From Caballeronia fortuita (GTDB taxonomy: Bacteria; Pseudomonadota; Gammaproteobacteria; Burkholderiales; Burkholderiaceae): a stretch of DNA of 64,000 nucleotides. The translations under genes and the position numbers were made by a program. Of the stretch, positions 44,906 through 53,709 are shown in pieces (position 1 is the stretch's first letter; every line of letters begins with the position of its first letter). The notes under the pieces are model-generated. The model searched no databases, was not told where the DNA came from, and worked only from the letters and a program-made list of their open reading frames with translations. The stretch lies in the NCBI RefSeq assembly GCF_001544835.2, contig NZ_FCNX02000021.1, positions 51,993 through 115,992 on the forward strand. Direction: 5' to 3'.

Positions 44906-45952
44906 ATGAGCGATAACGCCTTCAGCATCGCCGTCGTGGGCGCGGGCATGGCATCCGCGCCGCATCTCGCGGGCCTTCTGGACTTGCGGGAGCGGGTAAA
45001 CGTGCGCCATGTCGTCGCGCGTTCCGAGGCGCGCGCGCGCGTGTTTGCGGATGCGCTGCCGCACGCCCGCGTCACGCTCGACCTGGACACCGCGCTGGCC
45101 GATCCGCACGTGAACGCCGTGCTGCTGCTCACGCCGCCGAACACGCACTTGGAACTCGGCGCGAAAATCGCGGCGGCGGGCAAGCATCTGCTGGTCGAAA
45201 AGCCGGTCGATGTCACGACCGCGCGCGCCCGCGAACTCGCCGACATATGCGATCGGCACGGCGTCGTCGCGGCGACGGTGCTGCAGCATCGCACGCGCGA
45301 TGCCTCACGCAAGCTGCGCCAGTTGCTCGATGCGCGCGCGCTCGGCGACATCCACAGCGCGAGCGTCGCGGTGCCGTGGTGGCGTCCGCAATCCTATTAC
45401 GACGAACCCGGGCGCGGCACGCTCGCGCGCGACGGCGGCGGCGTGCTGATGACGCAGGCCATTCATACGCTCGATCTGTTCCTGTGGCTCGCCGGCTGTC
45501 CCGACGAAGTGTTCGCCTACGCGATCACCAGCCACGCGCATCGCATGGAATGCGAGGACACGGTTGCGGGCGTCATGCGCTATGGCAGCGGCTGCATCGC
45601 GTCGCTCCATGCGAGCACGGCGGTATATCCCGGCTTCGACGAACGCATCGAGATCAGCGGCGCGAACGGCAGCGCCACGCTCAGCGGCGGCAGGCTCGTC
45701 GTCCATTACCTGGACGGCTCCGTGATCGAGGAAGGCGAAGCGGCCTCGCTCGGTTCCGGCGCGAATCCGATGGCCTTCTCGCACGATGCGCATCGGGCGG
45801 TCATGGCCAACTTCATCGATGCCGCCACGCGCGGCGCCGAGCCGGTCGCGTCGCTACGCAGCGCGCTGACCGTTCAACTGCTGATCGATGCGCTCATCGC
45901 GTCGTCGGCGAATCGTCGACCCATGCCGGTCAAGCCCGGCTCGCCAACATGA
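44906..45952 (+). CDS. Gfo/Idh/MocA family oxidoreductase (half B)
   Basis: A 348-residue NAD(P)-dependent oxidoreductase. The Rossmann loop is FSIAVVGAGMASAPHL, and the EKP motif is intact (HLLVEKPVDV), unlike the family member at 25985. The substrate domain has the expected DGGGVLMTQAIHTLDLFLWL with the conserved His. It probably oxidises a hydroxyl on a sugar-like or cyclitol-like acid. GGAGA precedes the ATG. A TAGATCGATCTA palindrome lies 29 bp upstream, and the stop overlaps the AroE-like gene by ATGA. Confidence 0.86.
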   Translation: MSDNAFSIAVVGAGMASAPHLAGLLDLRERVNVRHVVARSEARARVFADALPHARVTLDLDTALADPHVNAVLLLTPPNTHLELGAKIAAAGKHLLVEKPVDVTTARARELADICDRHGVVAATVLQHRTRDASRKLRQLLDARALGDIHSASVAVPWWRPQSYYDEPGRGTLARDGGGVLMTQAIHTLDLFLWLAGCPDEVFAYAITSHAHRMECEDTVAGVMRYGSGCIASLHASTAVYPGFDERIEISGANGSATLSGGRLVVHYLDGSVIEEGEAASLGSGANPMAFSHDAHRAVMANFIDAATRGAEPVASLRSALTVQLLIDALIASSANRRPMPVKPGSPT

Positions 45953-46764
45953 CCCATACGCTCAATGCCGCCGTCGCCGGCGATACGCGCCTCTTCGCCA
46001 TCGTCGGCGATCCCATCGCGCAGGCGCGCTCGCCGCTCGTGTTCAACGAAATCTTTCAGCGCATGGGCGTCAATGCCGTGCTCGTGCCGATGCAGATTCC
46101 CGCCGCATCGCTCGCGACGGCGATCGCGGGACTCAAGGCCGTCGGCAATCTGGACGGCATCGTCGTCACGGTGCCGCACAAGATCGCGATGACGGAACTC
46201 GTCGACCGGCTGCTGCCCGCCGCGCAGCATGTGGGCGCGATCAACTGCATGCGCCGCGCCGAAAACGGCGAATGGGAAGGCGACATGTACGACGGCGAAG
46301 GCTTCACGCGCGGATTGCGCAAAGAGGGCCACGAGCCGCGCGGCATGGCGGTGTTCCAGGCGGGCGCGGGCGGCGCGGGCAAGGCGCTCGCGCATGCGCT
46401 CGCGCGCGCGGGCGTGCGTTCGCTGCAACTGTCCGACGTGGATCGCGACAAGCAGGACGCGCTCGTCGCGCAGATCGTGCGGGCGTATCCGGACGTGCGC
46501 GTCGTCGCGGGCGGCGAGCAACCCGAGGACGTCGACATGGTGGTGAACGCCACGCCGTGCGGCATGGCGCCGGGCGACCCGCTGCCGTTCGACATCGACA
46601 GGCTCGGCCGCGATGTGCTGGTCGCCGACATCATCATGAAACCCGAGCGCACGCCGCTGCTCTGCCGGGCGGAAGAGCGCGGGCATCGCATTCATCTCGG
46701 CCGGCATCTGCTTGAGAATCAGGCGGAACTCGTCGCGGAATTCTTCGGCATCGCACCGATGTGA
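45949..46764 (+). CDS. Shikimate-dehydrogenase-like oxidoreductase (half B)
   Basis: A 271-residue AroE-fold enzyme starting at ATGA overlap with the Gfo/Idh gene. It keeps Lys78 (TVPHK), Asn99 (GAIN) and Asp115 (DMYDG) and the cofactor loop GAGGAGKALAHAL. In the substrate SxS position it has Ala26 and Ser28 (QARSP), so only one of the two carboxylate-binding Ser residues remains. It is a paralog of the half A enzyme (39172) with shared blocks such as LDGIVVTVPHK. The LacI-type gene follows 72 bp later. It is unlikely to be the biosynthetic AroE. Confidence 0.87.
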   Translation: MTHTLNAAVAGDTRLFAIVGDPIAQARSPLVFNEIFQRMGVNAVLVPMQIPAASLATAIAGLKAVGNLDGIVVTVPHKIAMTELVDRLLPAAQHVGAINCMRRAENGEWEGDMYDGEGFTRGLRKEGHEPRGMAVFQAGAGGAGKALAHALARAGVRSLQLSDVDRDKQDALVAQIVRAYPDVRVVAGGEQPEDVDMVVNATPCGMAPGDPLPFDIDRLGRDVLVADIIMKPERTPLLCRAEERGHRIHLGRHLLENQAELVAEFFGIAPM

Positions 46765-46836
46765 CGCCACGCGCCGGCGGCGGAACGTCCGGCCGTTTCG
46801 GATACACTCCGGGCATACGACTCATCGACCGTTCCA

Positions 46837-47871
46837 ATGTCCCGAGACAAACCAGGTTCTCCCGTCACACTGCTCGACATCGCCAACGATCTCGGCCTGT
46901 CTCGCGCCACGGTCTCGCTCGTTCTGCGCAACAGCCCGCGCATTTCCGAGGCTACGCGCGAACGCGTGCTCGAAGCGTTCAAGCGCAAAGGCTATGTCTA
47001 CAACCGCCACGCGGCGGGCATGCGCAGCAATCAGACGCATACGGTCGGCGTCGTCGTCAACGATCTCGCCAATCCTTATTTCACGATGCTCGTGCGCGCC
47101 ATCGAAGCGAGCCTGAGCACGCAAGGCTTCATCACGCTGCTCGGCAACACGGACGAATCGCTCGAACGGCAAAGCCGCTTTCTCGATACGGTGCGGCAGC
47201 ACAACATCGACGGTCTCATCGTCTGTCCGACGGAATCGACCACGGCCGCGCAGATGCGTCAGGTGCTCGCATGGGGCATTCCGTGCGTGTTCGCCTCGCG
47301 CTACGTGGCGAACCTTCAGGCCGACTACGTGGGCGTGGACAACCGGCGCGGCATGGCGCTCGCGACCTCGCATCTGATCGGCCTCGGGCATCGGCGTATC
47401 GCGATGATCGGCGGCGTGATGCGCGCCTCCACCGGCAGCGACCGCGCTGAAGGTTATCGCGAAGCCCTGCGCACCGCGAAGATCAAGCTCGACGAACGGC
47501 TGATCGTGCCCTCGCCGCTCACGCGCTCCGACGGCAAGCGAATCATCACCGAACTGCTGCGCCTGAAGAATCCGCCGACGGCTGTCGTGTGCGGCAACGA
47601 TATCGTCGCGTTCGGCGTGATGCTGGGCCTGCGCGCGCACGGCATCGAACCGGGCACGGATTTCGGCGTCGTCGGCTTCGACGATGTCCCCGAAGCCGGG
47701 CTGTGGGAGCCGCCGCTCACGACGGTACAGGTCTTGCAGGACGAGATCGGCCAGACCGCCGCCGACCTCCTGCTCAAGCGCATGACCGAGCCGTCGCGCA
47801 CGCCGACGCGCATCGTGTCGGAGCCGGTGCTCATCGTGCGCGGCACCTGCGGCGCGCGCGCCAAGGCCTGA
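46837..47871 (+). CDS. LacI family transcriptional regulator
   Basis: A 344-residue LacI/GalR repressor. The DNA-binding domain at the N-terminus has VTLLDIANDLGLSRATVSLV and the hinge-type RRKGYVYNRHAAGMRS region, and the periplasmic-binding-protein-like domain starts at HTVGVVVNDLANPYF. No strong ribosome site is visible. Located inside half B, it is the natural candidate to bind the three TAGATCGATCTA palindromes ahead of the Gfo/Idh, TRAP and acyl-CoA dehydrogenase units. LacI proteins usually release DNA on binding the substrate or a breakdown product. Autoregulation through the 44866 site is likely. Confidence 0.9.
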   Translation: MSRDKPGSPVTLLDIANDLGLSRATVSLVLRNSPRISEATRERVLEAFKRKGYVYNRHAAGMRSNQTHTVGVVVNDLANPYFTMLVRAIEASLSTQGFITLLGNTDESLERQSRFLDTVRQHNIDGLIVCPTESTTAAQMRQVLAWGIPCVFASRYVANLQADYVGVDNRRGMALATSHLIGLGHRRIAMIGGVMRASTGSDRAEGYREALRTAKIKLDERLIVPSPLTRSDGKRIITELLRLKNPPTAVVCGNDIVAFGVMLGLRAHGIEPGTDFGVVGFDDVPEAGLWEPPLTTVQVLQDEIGQTAADLLLKRMTEPSRTPTRIVSEPVLIVRGTCGARAKA

Positions 47872-47945
47872 AAAGCAGGCTCGCTTTCTCATCGTCCGAA
47901 CTTTCCCGAGCCGTCCGGTTCGGGTTTCCCTTAGGCAAAATCCGC

Positions 47946-47996
47946 TTGCGTCACGTCTGCGCAGCCCCTAATCTACGCCCATAGTAGATCGATCTA
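47946..47996 (+). promoter_or_regulatory. Promoter of TRAP operon with TAGATCGATCTA operator, copy 2
   Basis: TTGCGT (47946-47951), 17-bp spacer, TAATCT (47969-47974) form a sigma-70-like promoter. The palindrome TAGATCGATCTA (47985-47996) sits just downstream, about at the transcription start, a position that would block initiation when occupied. It precedes the TRAP substrate-binding gene by about 130 bp. Confidence 0.7.
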
Positions 47997-48128
47997 ACAC
48001 GCGATAAAGACGTGTCCCCGCGGCAGCCTTCCGGTCAGTTCCAGCCGCTCCTCCGTGCACTTGCGCCGTAGTGCGACACCGCAGCGCGGCAGTGCGATAC
48101 GGACATGAAAACCATAGGAATCCGATTC

Positions 48129-49112
48129 ATGCGTGACTACCTGCTCTCTCGCCGCAAGCTGCTGATCCTCGCCGCCGCGTCCGCCGCCGCGGGCTATGTG
48201 CCGCGCCTCGCGCTGGCGGACGGACAGACCATCCGTATCGGCGATGTCGTGGATCGCCACAATCCCGAAGTCATCACCGAGAACGTGATGGCGAAGAAGC
48301 TGAAGGAGTCGACCGGCTTCGACGCGCGCGTGTTTCCCGACGGCGTCCTCGGCTCGCACACGCGCATGAACGAGCAGTTGCGCAACGGCACGCTGGAGAT
48401 CACGGTCACGAACGTCGCGGATCTCGAAGGCTACGACAAGCGTCTCGGCCTCTTCGCGATGCCCTTCGCGTTTCCGGATCGCAAGTCGCTTTTCGCGGCG
48501 CAGGACGGCGCGCTCGGTCAGGCCTACGCTGGCATTCTCGACAAACTCGGCTTCGTGCTGCTGGGCTGGTTCGATTCGGGCCAGCGCAGCGTCTACAACC
48601 GCACGCGCGCCGTTCACGAACCGGACGATCTCAAGGGCCTGAAAGTGCGCACGCAGGGCAACCAGATCATGATCGCCACCTTCAACCAGCTGGGCGCTCA
48701 GGCAACGCCGCTCGACACGACGCAGATCTACTCCGCGCTGCAGCAAGGCGTGGTCGACGGCGCGGAGAACTCGGTCACGTTCTTCGTGCAGCAGCATCAC
48801 AGCGAAGTGGCCAAGTACTACTCGTACACGAATCACTTCTTCTCCATCGACCCGATGCTCGCGAGCAAGAAATGGTTCGATGCGCTCGATCCGAAACAGC
48901 GCGACGCCGTGAAGCAGGCAGGCGCCGAGGCGCAACAGCACGAACGCGAACTGTGGATGGCGTCGGACGCGAAGTATCTCTCCGAAGCGAAGAAGAACGG
49001 CGCGGCCTTCAACGACGCGAACATTCCCGCGTTCCGCACGGCGGTCAAGCCGATCTACGCGAAGTACCGCTCGAACTTCGCCGAACTGGCGACGTATCTG
49101 CCGGATCTCTGA
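48129..49112 (+). CDS. dctP: TRAP transporter substrate-binding protein (DctP family)
   Basis: A 327-residue periplasmic protein with an N-terminal export signal that contains a twin-arginine pair, SRRKLLILAAASAAAG, so Tat export is possible. The mature part has the DctP fold: the conserved Arg that binds substrate carboxylates is expected in the LKVRTQGNQIMI region. ATG 48129 is chosen for AGGA 9 nt upstream; ATG 48105 adds 8 residues. TRAP systems import carboxylates and sialic-acid- or keto-acid-like compounds using the sodium gradient. It is first in the row of half B catabolic genes, following a LacI-type operator. Confidence 0.88.
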   Translation: MRDYLLSRRKLLILAAASAAAGYVPRLALADGQTIRIGDVVDRHNPEVITENVMAKKLKESTGFDARVFPDGVLGSHTRMNEQLRNGTLEITVTNVADLEGYDKRLGLFAMPFAFPDRKSLFAAQDGALGQAYAGILDKLGFVLLGWFDSGQRSVYNRTRAVHEPDDLKGLKVRTQGNQIMIATFNQLGAQATPLDTTQIYSALQQGVVDGAENSVTFFVQQHHSEVAKYYSYTNHFFSIDPMLASKKWFDALDPKQRDAVKQAGAEAQQHERELWMASDAKYLSEAKKNGAAFNDANIPAFRTAVKPIYAKYRSNFAELATYLPDL

Positions 49113-49135
49113 CCTCAAGCCACAGGTTCTCCGAC

Positions 49136-49696
49136 ATGAAACCCCAACCGCTTTCGCCTGCGCCCCGCGACGGCATCAACCAGACCCGCGCGTTTCGCGT
49201 GCTCGCGAGCGTCGAGGATCTGCTGATCGCCGTGCTGGTTTTCGCGATCTTCTGCGTCGTGCTCGCGGGCATTCTGTCCCGCTTCGTCTTTCATGTTTCG
49301 CTTTCGTGGAACATCGAGATCAGCGTCACGCTGATGATCTGGATGACGTTCATCGGCATCGCGGTGGGCGTGCGCGACAAGGTGCATGTCGCGTTCGAAC
49401 TGTTCGAGGACAAGCTGAGCGGCCGCTGGCTCACCTGCGCCTCGCTCGTGCAGATGCTGCTGATGGGCTTTCTGCTCGTCGCGCTCGCGTGGGGCGGCTG
49501 GCAGTTCACGGAACTCGGCTTCAGCCAGCTCACGCCGAGCGGCATTCCGCAGTGGATCTCGTTCGCCGCCATTCCGGCCGGCAGCGCGCTCGGGCTGCTG
49601 CATCTCGCGGCGCATGCCTGGGACGTCGCGGCGCACGTCGATCTCGATAGCGGCGCGCATCGCGGTCACGGCCATACCGAAACGAGGACGCAATGA
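49136..49696 (+). CDS. dctQ: TRAP transporter small membrane subunit (DctQ family)
   Basis: A 186-residue inner-membrane protein with four helices typical of DctQ; the conserved SWNIEISVTLMIWMTFIG lies in the second helix region. It forms the translocator with DctM. It starts 23 bp after dctP and its stop overlaps dctM by ATGA, so the three are one transport unit. A His-rich end (HRGHGHTETRTQ) is unusual but short. The start at 49136 is the first Met after dctP. Confidence 0.88.
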   Translation: MKPQPLSPAPRDGINQTRAFRVLASVEDLLIAVLVFAIFCVVLAGILSRFVFHVSLSWNIEISVTLMIWMTFIGIAVGVRDKVHVAFELFEDKLSGRWLTCASLVQMLLMGFLLVALAWGGWQFTELGFSQLTPSGIPQWISFAAIPAGSALGLLHLAAHAWDVAAHVDLDSGAHRGHGHTETRTQ

Positions 49697-50958
49697 TACT
49701 GACCATCGGACTGCTTGCGCTGTTCGTGCTCGCCGGCGCGCCGATCATCGCGTCGCTGGGCGCGGTCGGCACCATCGACGGCCTGATGCAGGGCCTGCCG
49801 CTCACCAACATCGCGCAGGCGATGTATCACGGCGTCGACTCGTTCACGCTGCTCGCCGTGCCGCTCTTCATCCTCGCCGGCGAAATCCTGTTCCACTCCG
49901 GCTCGGCGGGCCGGCTCGTCAACTTCATGAACCTGCTGGTCGGGCGCGTGCCGGGCGGACTGGGCGTGAGCGCCGTGGCATCGACGATGGTGTTCTCGGG
50001 CCTGAGCGGGTCGGTGAACGCCGACGCCGCCGCGATCAGCTCCGCCATGCTCCCGTCGATGGAAAAGGCCGGCTACCGCAAGGAATGGTCGTCGGCGATC
50101 ATCGCGGCGGCGGCGGGCACGGGCATCCTGATTCCGCCGTCGATCACGATCATCGTGCTCGCGACGGTGGCGAACATGTCGGTCACCAAGCTCTTTCTCG
50201 CGGCCACGCTGCCCGCCATTCTGGTCGGCGTGACGAAGATGCTCATCATCATGTATCGCGCGCGACTCGAGCCGCCCGTCGCGCCGGTTCACTTCAGCGT
50301 GCCGGAACTGGGCCGTGCCTTCGTGCTCGCGATTCCCGCGCTGGGCGCGCCGATCATCATTCTCGGCGGCATCTTCATGGGCTTTTTCACGGCGACCGAA
50401 TCGGCGGCGGCGGCGGTCGCCTACGTGACGATCATCACGCTCCTGCAACGCTCGATTCCCACCCGCGCGTGGCTCGGCATCCTAATCAAGGCGGGCCGCA
50501 CGAGCGCGATCGTGCTGTCGCTCGTGGGCGTCGCGCAGATTCTCGGCTATATGCTCGCGTACAACTCGGTGGGCGAACAGGTCGCGGAATTCGCCTCGCA
50601 ACTGACGAGCCACAAGATCGTGTTCACGGTGTTCATCGTCGTGGTGTTCTGGCTGCTGGGCGCGCTGCTCGACGGCATTCCCGCGCTGATCCTGCTGATT
50701 CCGCTCTTCCTGCCGATCGCGCAGGACGCGGGCTTCAGCGACATCCACTTCGCGATTCTCGCCATCGCCATCGTCGGTATCTCGCTCGTCACGCCGCCGA
50801 TCGGCACGGCCTGCTTCATCGTCACCGGCGTCGCCAATATCCGCATGGTGAATCTCGTGCGGCCGATGCTGCCCTTCATGGCAGTCATGTTCGTCACCAT
50901 CCTGCTGCTCGCCTTCGTGCCGGCATTCTCCGAATGGCTGCCTCGTCTCCTGTACTAG
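49693..50958 (+). CDS. dctM: TRAP transporter large membrane subunit (DctM family)
   Basis: A 421-residue protein with about 12 helices, the normal DctM size. FSGLSGSVNADAAAISSAMLP and GTGILIPPSITIIVLA are the conserved cation/substrate-path motifs of the family. It imports substrate delivered by DctP. The stop lies inside the next gene, an SDR, with a 25-bp overlap, which indicates tight cotranscription of transport and catabolism. Confidence 0.91.
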   Translation: MILTIGLLALFVLAGAPIIASLGAVGTIDGLMQGLPLTNIAQAMYHGVDSFTLLAVPLFILAGEILFHSGSAGRLVNFMNLLVGRVPGGLGVSAVASTMVFSGLSGSVNADAAAISSAMLPSMEKAGYRKEWSSAIIAAAAGTGILIPPSITIIVLATVANMSVTKLFLAATLPAILVGVTKMLIIMYRARLEPPVAPVHFSVPELGRAFVLAIPALGAPIIILGGIFMGFFTATESAAAAVAYVTIITLLQRSIPTRAWLGILIKAGRTSAIVLSLVGVAQILGYMLAYNSVGEQVAEFASQLTSHKIVFTVFIVVVFWLLGALLDGIPALILLIPLFLPIAQDAGFSDIHFAILAIAIVGISLVTPPIGTACFIVTGVANIRMVNLVRPMLPFMAVMFVTILLLAFVPAFSEWLPRLLY

Positions 50959-51728
50959 CGCCCGGACGGGCGCGGCCGCTCGCGCTCGTGACCGGCGCGC
51001 GGCGCGGCATCGGGGCGGCCATCGCGGCGGAACTGGCGCGCTGCGGCTTCGACCTCGCGCTGGTCGATATCGACGAAGCCGGCGCGGACGATACCTGCGC
51101 CGCCGTCGAATCGCACGGTGGCCGCGCAGGCTTCTGGCGGCACGACCTCGCCGACAGCGCCGCGCATCCGGCGCTCGTCGGGCGCATCGTGGCGGCGTGC
51201 GGGCCGCTCGCGTGTCTCGTCAACAACGCGGGCGTGTCCGCCGAGCGGCGCGGCGACCTGCTCGAACTCGGCGAATCGTCCTATGACCGGGTGGTGGACA
51301 TCAACATGCGGGGCACGTTTTTTCTCACTCAGGCGGTGGCGCGTCACATGGCGTCGAGCGGCAACGAGCATGCGCGCGCGATCGTCACGGTGTCGTCGGT
51401 GAGCGCGGAGCTGGCGTCCGTCGAGCGCGGCGAATACTGCATGTCGAAGGCCGGTCTCGGCATGCTGACGCGGCTTTTCGCGCTGCGCCTGGCGCCGCTC
51501 GGCATCGGCGTATTCGAAGTGCGGCCCGGCATCATCCGCACGCCGATGACCGAAGCCGTCGCCGCGCGCTACGACGAGCGCATCGCGGACGGCATCGTGC
51601 CGATGCGGCGCTGGGGCGCGCCGCAGGACGTCGCCTCGGCGGTGGCGGCGCTCGCGTCCGGGCGCATGGGTTTCGCCACCGGGAGCGTGCTGAATGTCGA
51701 TGGCGCGCTGTCCATCCCGCGTCTGTGA
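50934..51728 (+). CDS. SDR-family oxidoreductase (half B, first copy)
   Basis: A 264-residue classical SDR beginning inside dctM. The cofactor loop is VTGARRGIG, then NNAGVS, Ser in TVSSVSAELA and the catalytic YCMSK pair; it ends with the VDGA region typical of 3-ketoacyl reductases. It is paralogous to the SDR at 60223, sharing VERGEYCMSK and RGTFFLTQAVAR. It probably oxidises a 3-hydroxyacyl-CoA or ring hydroxyl. ATG 50934 is chosen; no distinct ribosome site is visible because of the overlap. Confidence 0.87.
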   Translation: MAASSPVLAPGRARPLALVTGARRGIGAAIAAELARCGFDLALVDIDEAGADDTCAAVESHGGRAGFWRHDLADSAAHPALVGRIVAACGPLACLVNNAGVSAERRGDLLELGESSYDRVVDINMRGTFFLTQAVARHMASSGNEHARAIVTVSSVSAELASVERGEYCMSKAGLGMLTRLFALRLAPLGIGVFEVRPGIIRTPMTEAVAARYDERIADGIVPMRRWGAPQDVASAVAALASGRMGFATGSVLNVDGALSIPRL

Positions 51729-51768
51729 AGTTTCCGTCCTTTTTCAACTCAAGCGCGAGTCACGCGAC

Positions 51769-52935
51769 ATGAACAGTCTCGAACTGCCTACCTCTTCCGG
51801 TGCGCTGGAACGCTATACGCTTGCCGGCACGCCGCTGCCCGAAGTCGATCATGCCGCGCCCTTCAACCGCATCGCGCTGTCGGCGGCGCACGTGGTCGCC
51901 GATCCCTTCGCGAACGCAGATCCTTCCGGCGGCGGCTGCATCGACTGGGACAAGACGCTCGAATATCGCCGCTATCTCGCGGGGCTCGGGCTCGGCATTG
52001 CCGAAGCGATGGATACCGCGCAGCGCGGCATGGGCCTCGACTGGCAGGAAGCGCTGCAACTGATCCGCCGCACGCGCGCGGAGCTCGCCGATTCGCGCGT
52101 GCCGATCTTCAACGGCTGCGGCACTGACCATCTCGATCCCGCATCCGTCGATTCGCTCGATGCCGTGGTCAGCGCGTATCTGCAACAGGTCGATGCCATC
52201 CAGACAGCCGGCGGCCGGCTGATCCTGATGGCGAGCCGCGCGCTGGCCCGCATCGCGCGAACGCCGGACGACTACGCGACGGTGTATCGCCGGGTGCTGG
52301 CGCAAGTGGAGCAGCCGGTGATCCTGCACTGGCTCGGCGACATGTTCGATCCCGCGCTCGCCGGCTACTGGGGCACCGACGATCTCACCGCCGCCCGCGA
52401 CGTGGCGCTCGAAGTCATGCGCGAATCCGCCGCGAACGTGGACGGCATCAAGGTCTCGCTGCTCGACAAGCAGCGCGAGATCGACATGCGCCGCCTGCTG
52501 CCCGACGGCGTGAAGATGTACACGGGCGACGACTTCAACTACCCGGAGCTGATCGCCGGCGACGAAGCGGGGTACTCGCATGCGCTGCTCGGCATCTTCG
52601 ACGGCATCGCGCCCGCCGCATCGGCCGCGCTCGCCGAACTCGCCGCTGGACGCCGCGAGCGCTTCGACGCGATTCTCGCGCCCACGCTGCCGCTGTCGCG
52701 CCACATCTTTCGCGCGCCGACGCGCTTCTACAAGACGGGCATTGTGTTTCTCGCGTTCCTGAACGGCCATCAATCGCATATGACGATGCTCGCGGGTCAT
52801 CAGGCCATGCGCCCGCTGCCCTATTTCGTCGATCTCTTCAAACTCGCCGATGCCGCGGGCCTGCTGCGCCAGCCGGAACTCGCGGTCGCGCGCATGAAGC
52901 GCTTTCTCGCCGTCTACGGCGTGTCCCAGGACTGA
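51769..52935 (+). CDS. DUF993 family, dihydrodipicolinate-synthase-like lyase (half B)
   Basis: A 388-residue paralog of the half A protein at 37989, with long identical blocks such as EQPVILHWLGDMFDP and GVKMYTGDDFNYP. The putative Schiff-base Lys is again residue 228 in VDGIKVSLLD. This suggests a shared imine-forming lyase step. The ATG at 51769 is chosen after rejecting an in-frame start at 51694 that overlaps the SDR. It is 40 bp after the SDR and 12 bp before the enoyl-CoA hydratase. Confidence 0.82.
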   Translation: MNSLELPTSSGALERYTLAGTPLPEVDHAAPFNRIALSAAHVVADPFANADPSGGGCIDWDKTLEYRRYLAGLGLGIAEAMDTAQRGMGLDWQEALQLIRRTRAELADSRVPIFNGCGTDHLDPASVDSLDAVVSAYLQQVDAIQTAGGRLILMASRALARIARTPDDYATVYRRVLAQVEQPVILHWLGDMFDPALAGYWGTDDLTAARDVALEVMRESAANVDGIKVSLLDKQREIDMRRLLPDGVKMYTGDDFNYPELIAGDEAGYSHALLGIFDGIAPAASAALAELAAGRRERFDAILAPTLPLSRHIFRAPTRFYKTGIVFLAFLNGHQSHMTMLAGHQAMRPLPYFVDLFKLADAAGLLRQPELAVARMKRFLAVYGVSQD

Positions 52936-52947
52936 AGGAGACATTCG

Positions 52948-53706
52948 ATGGGACAACTCATCGCGCGCCGCGACGGCGCCGTGCTGACGCTGGAACTGAG
53001 CAATCCGCGCAAGGCGAACGCGCTCGACTTCGCGATACTCGCCGCGCTCGACGAGCAGATCGCGCATATCGAGGAAGACGAGCGCATTCGCGCCGTAGTC
53101 TTGCGCGGCACCGAAGGCGGCGCATTCAGTTCAGGCGCGGACATCCGCGAATGGTCCGCGCTGGAGCCGGAAGTCTTCGCGCGCAAATGGGTCGGCGAAG
53201 GCAACGAAACGTTCCGGCGCTTCGAGCGCCTGCGCTGCCCGAGCGTCGCGCTGATCGAAGGACTGTGCTTCGGCGGCGGGCTGGAGCTTGCGCTGTGCTG
53301 CGATCTGCGGCTCGCCACGGACGCCGCGCGGCTGCGCTTTCCGGAAGTCGCCATCGGCGCGATTCCCGGCTGGGAAGGCGGCGACCGCCTGCAGCGCATC
53401 GCGGGGCGCGCGCGCGCGCTCGAAGCCGTGCTGCTGTCGCGCGAGATCGATGCGCCGACCGCGCTGCACTGGGGCGTCGTCAATGCCGTTTGCGCGCCGC
53501 AGGACGCCGGCGCGCGCCTTGCCGACTGGACCGCGCGGCTGTGCGAGGTATCGCCGCGCGCCGCCGCATCCGCCAAGGCGCTCATCCTCGATGACACGAA
53601 GGACGCGCGCATCGCCTATCCGCGAGCCGCGCTCGACGTGCGCAACAGCGCCGACGCGCAACGCGGCATCGACGCCTTCTTCGCTAAAACCACTGCCGTC
53701 TTCTAA
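52948..53706 (+). CDS. Enoyl-CoA hydratase/isomerase family protein (half B)
   Basis: A 252-residue crotonase. Glu113 in GGGLELALCCDL and Glu133 in FPEVAIGAIP are the two hydratase glutamates; the oxyanion segment is AFSSGADIREW. It should hydrate an unsaturated acyl-CoA. AGGAGA precedes the ATG, and the aldo/keto reductase gene follows after only 3 bp. It is paralogous in role, not closely in sequence, to the half A crotonase. Confidence 0.9.
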   Translation: MGQLIARRDGAVLTLELSNPRKANALDFAILAALDEQIAHIEEDERIRAVVLRGTEGGAFSSGADIREWSALEPEVFARKWVGEGNETFRRFERLRCPSVALIEGLCFGGGLELALCCDLRLATDAARLRFPEVAIGAIPGWEGGDRLQRIAGRARALEAVLLSREIDAPTALHWGVVNAVCAPQDAGARLADWTARLCEVSPRAAASAKALILDDTKDARIAYPRAALDVRNSADAQRGIDAFFAKTTAVF

Positions 53707-53709
53707 ACC

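Noticed and set aside
47866..47890. GCCTG-AAAAG-CAGGC stem-loop at the LacI gene end as a terminator
   Set aside because: The stem is only 5 bp and the following TCGCTTTCTC is a poor T-run; termination here is possible but not supported.
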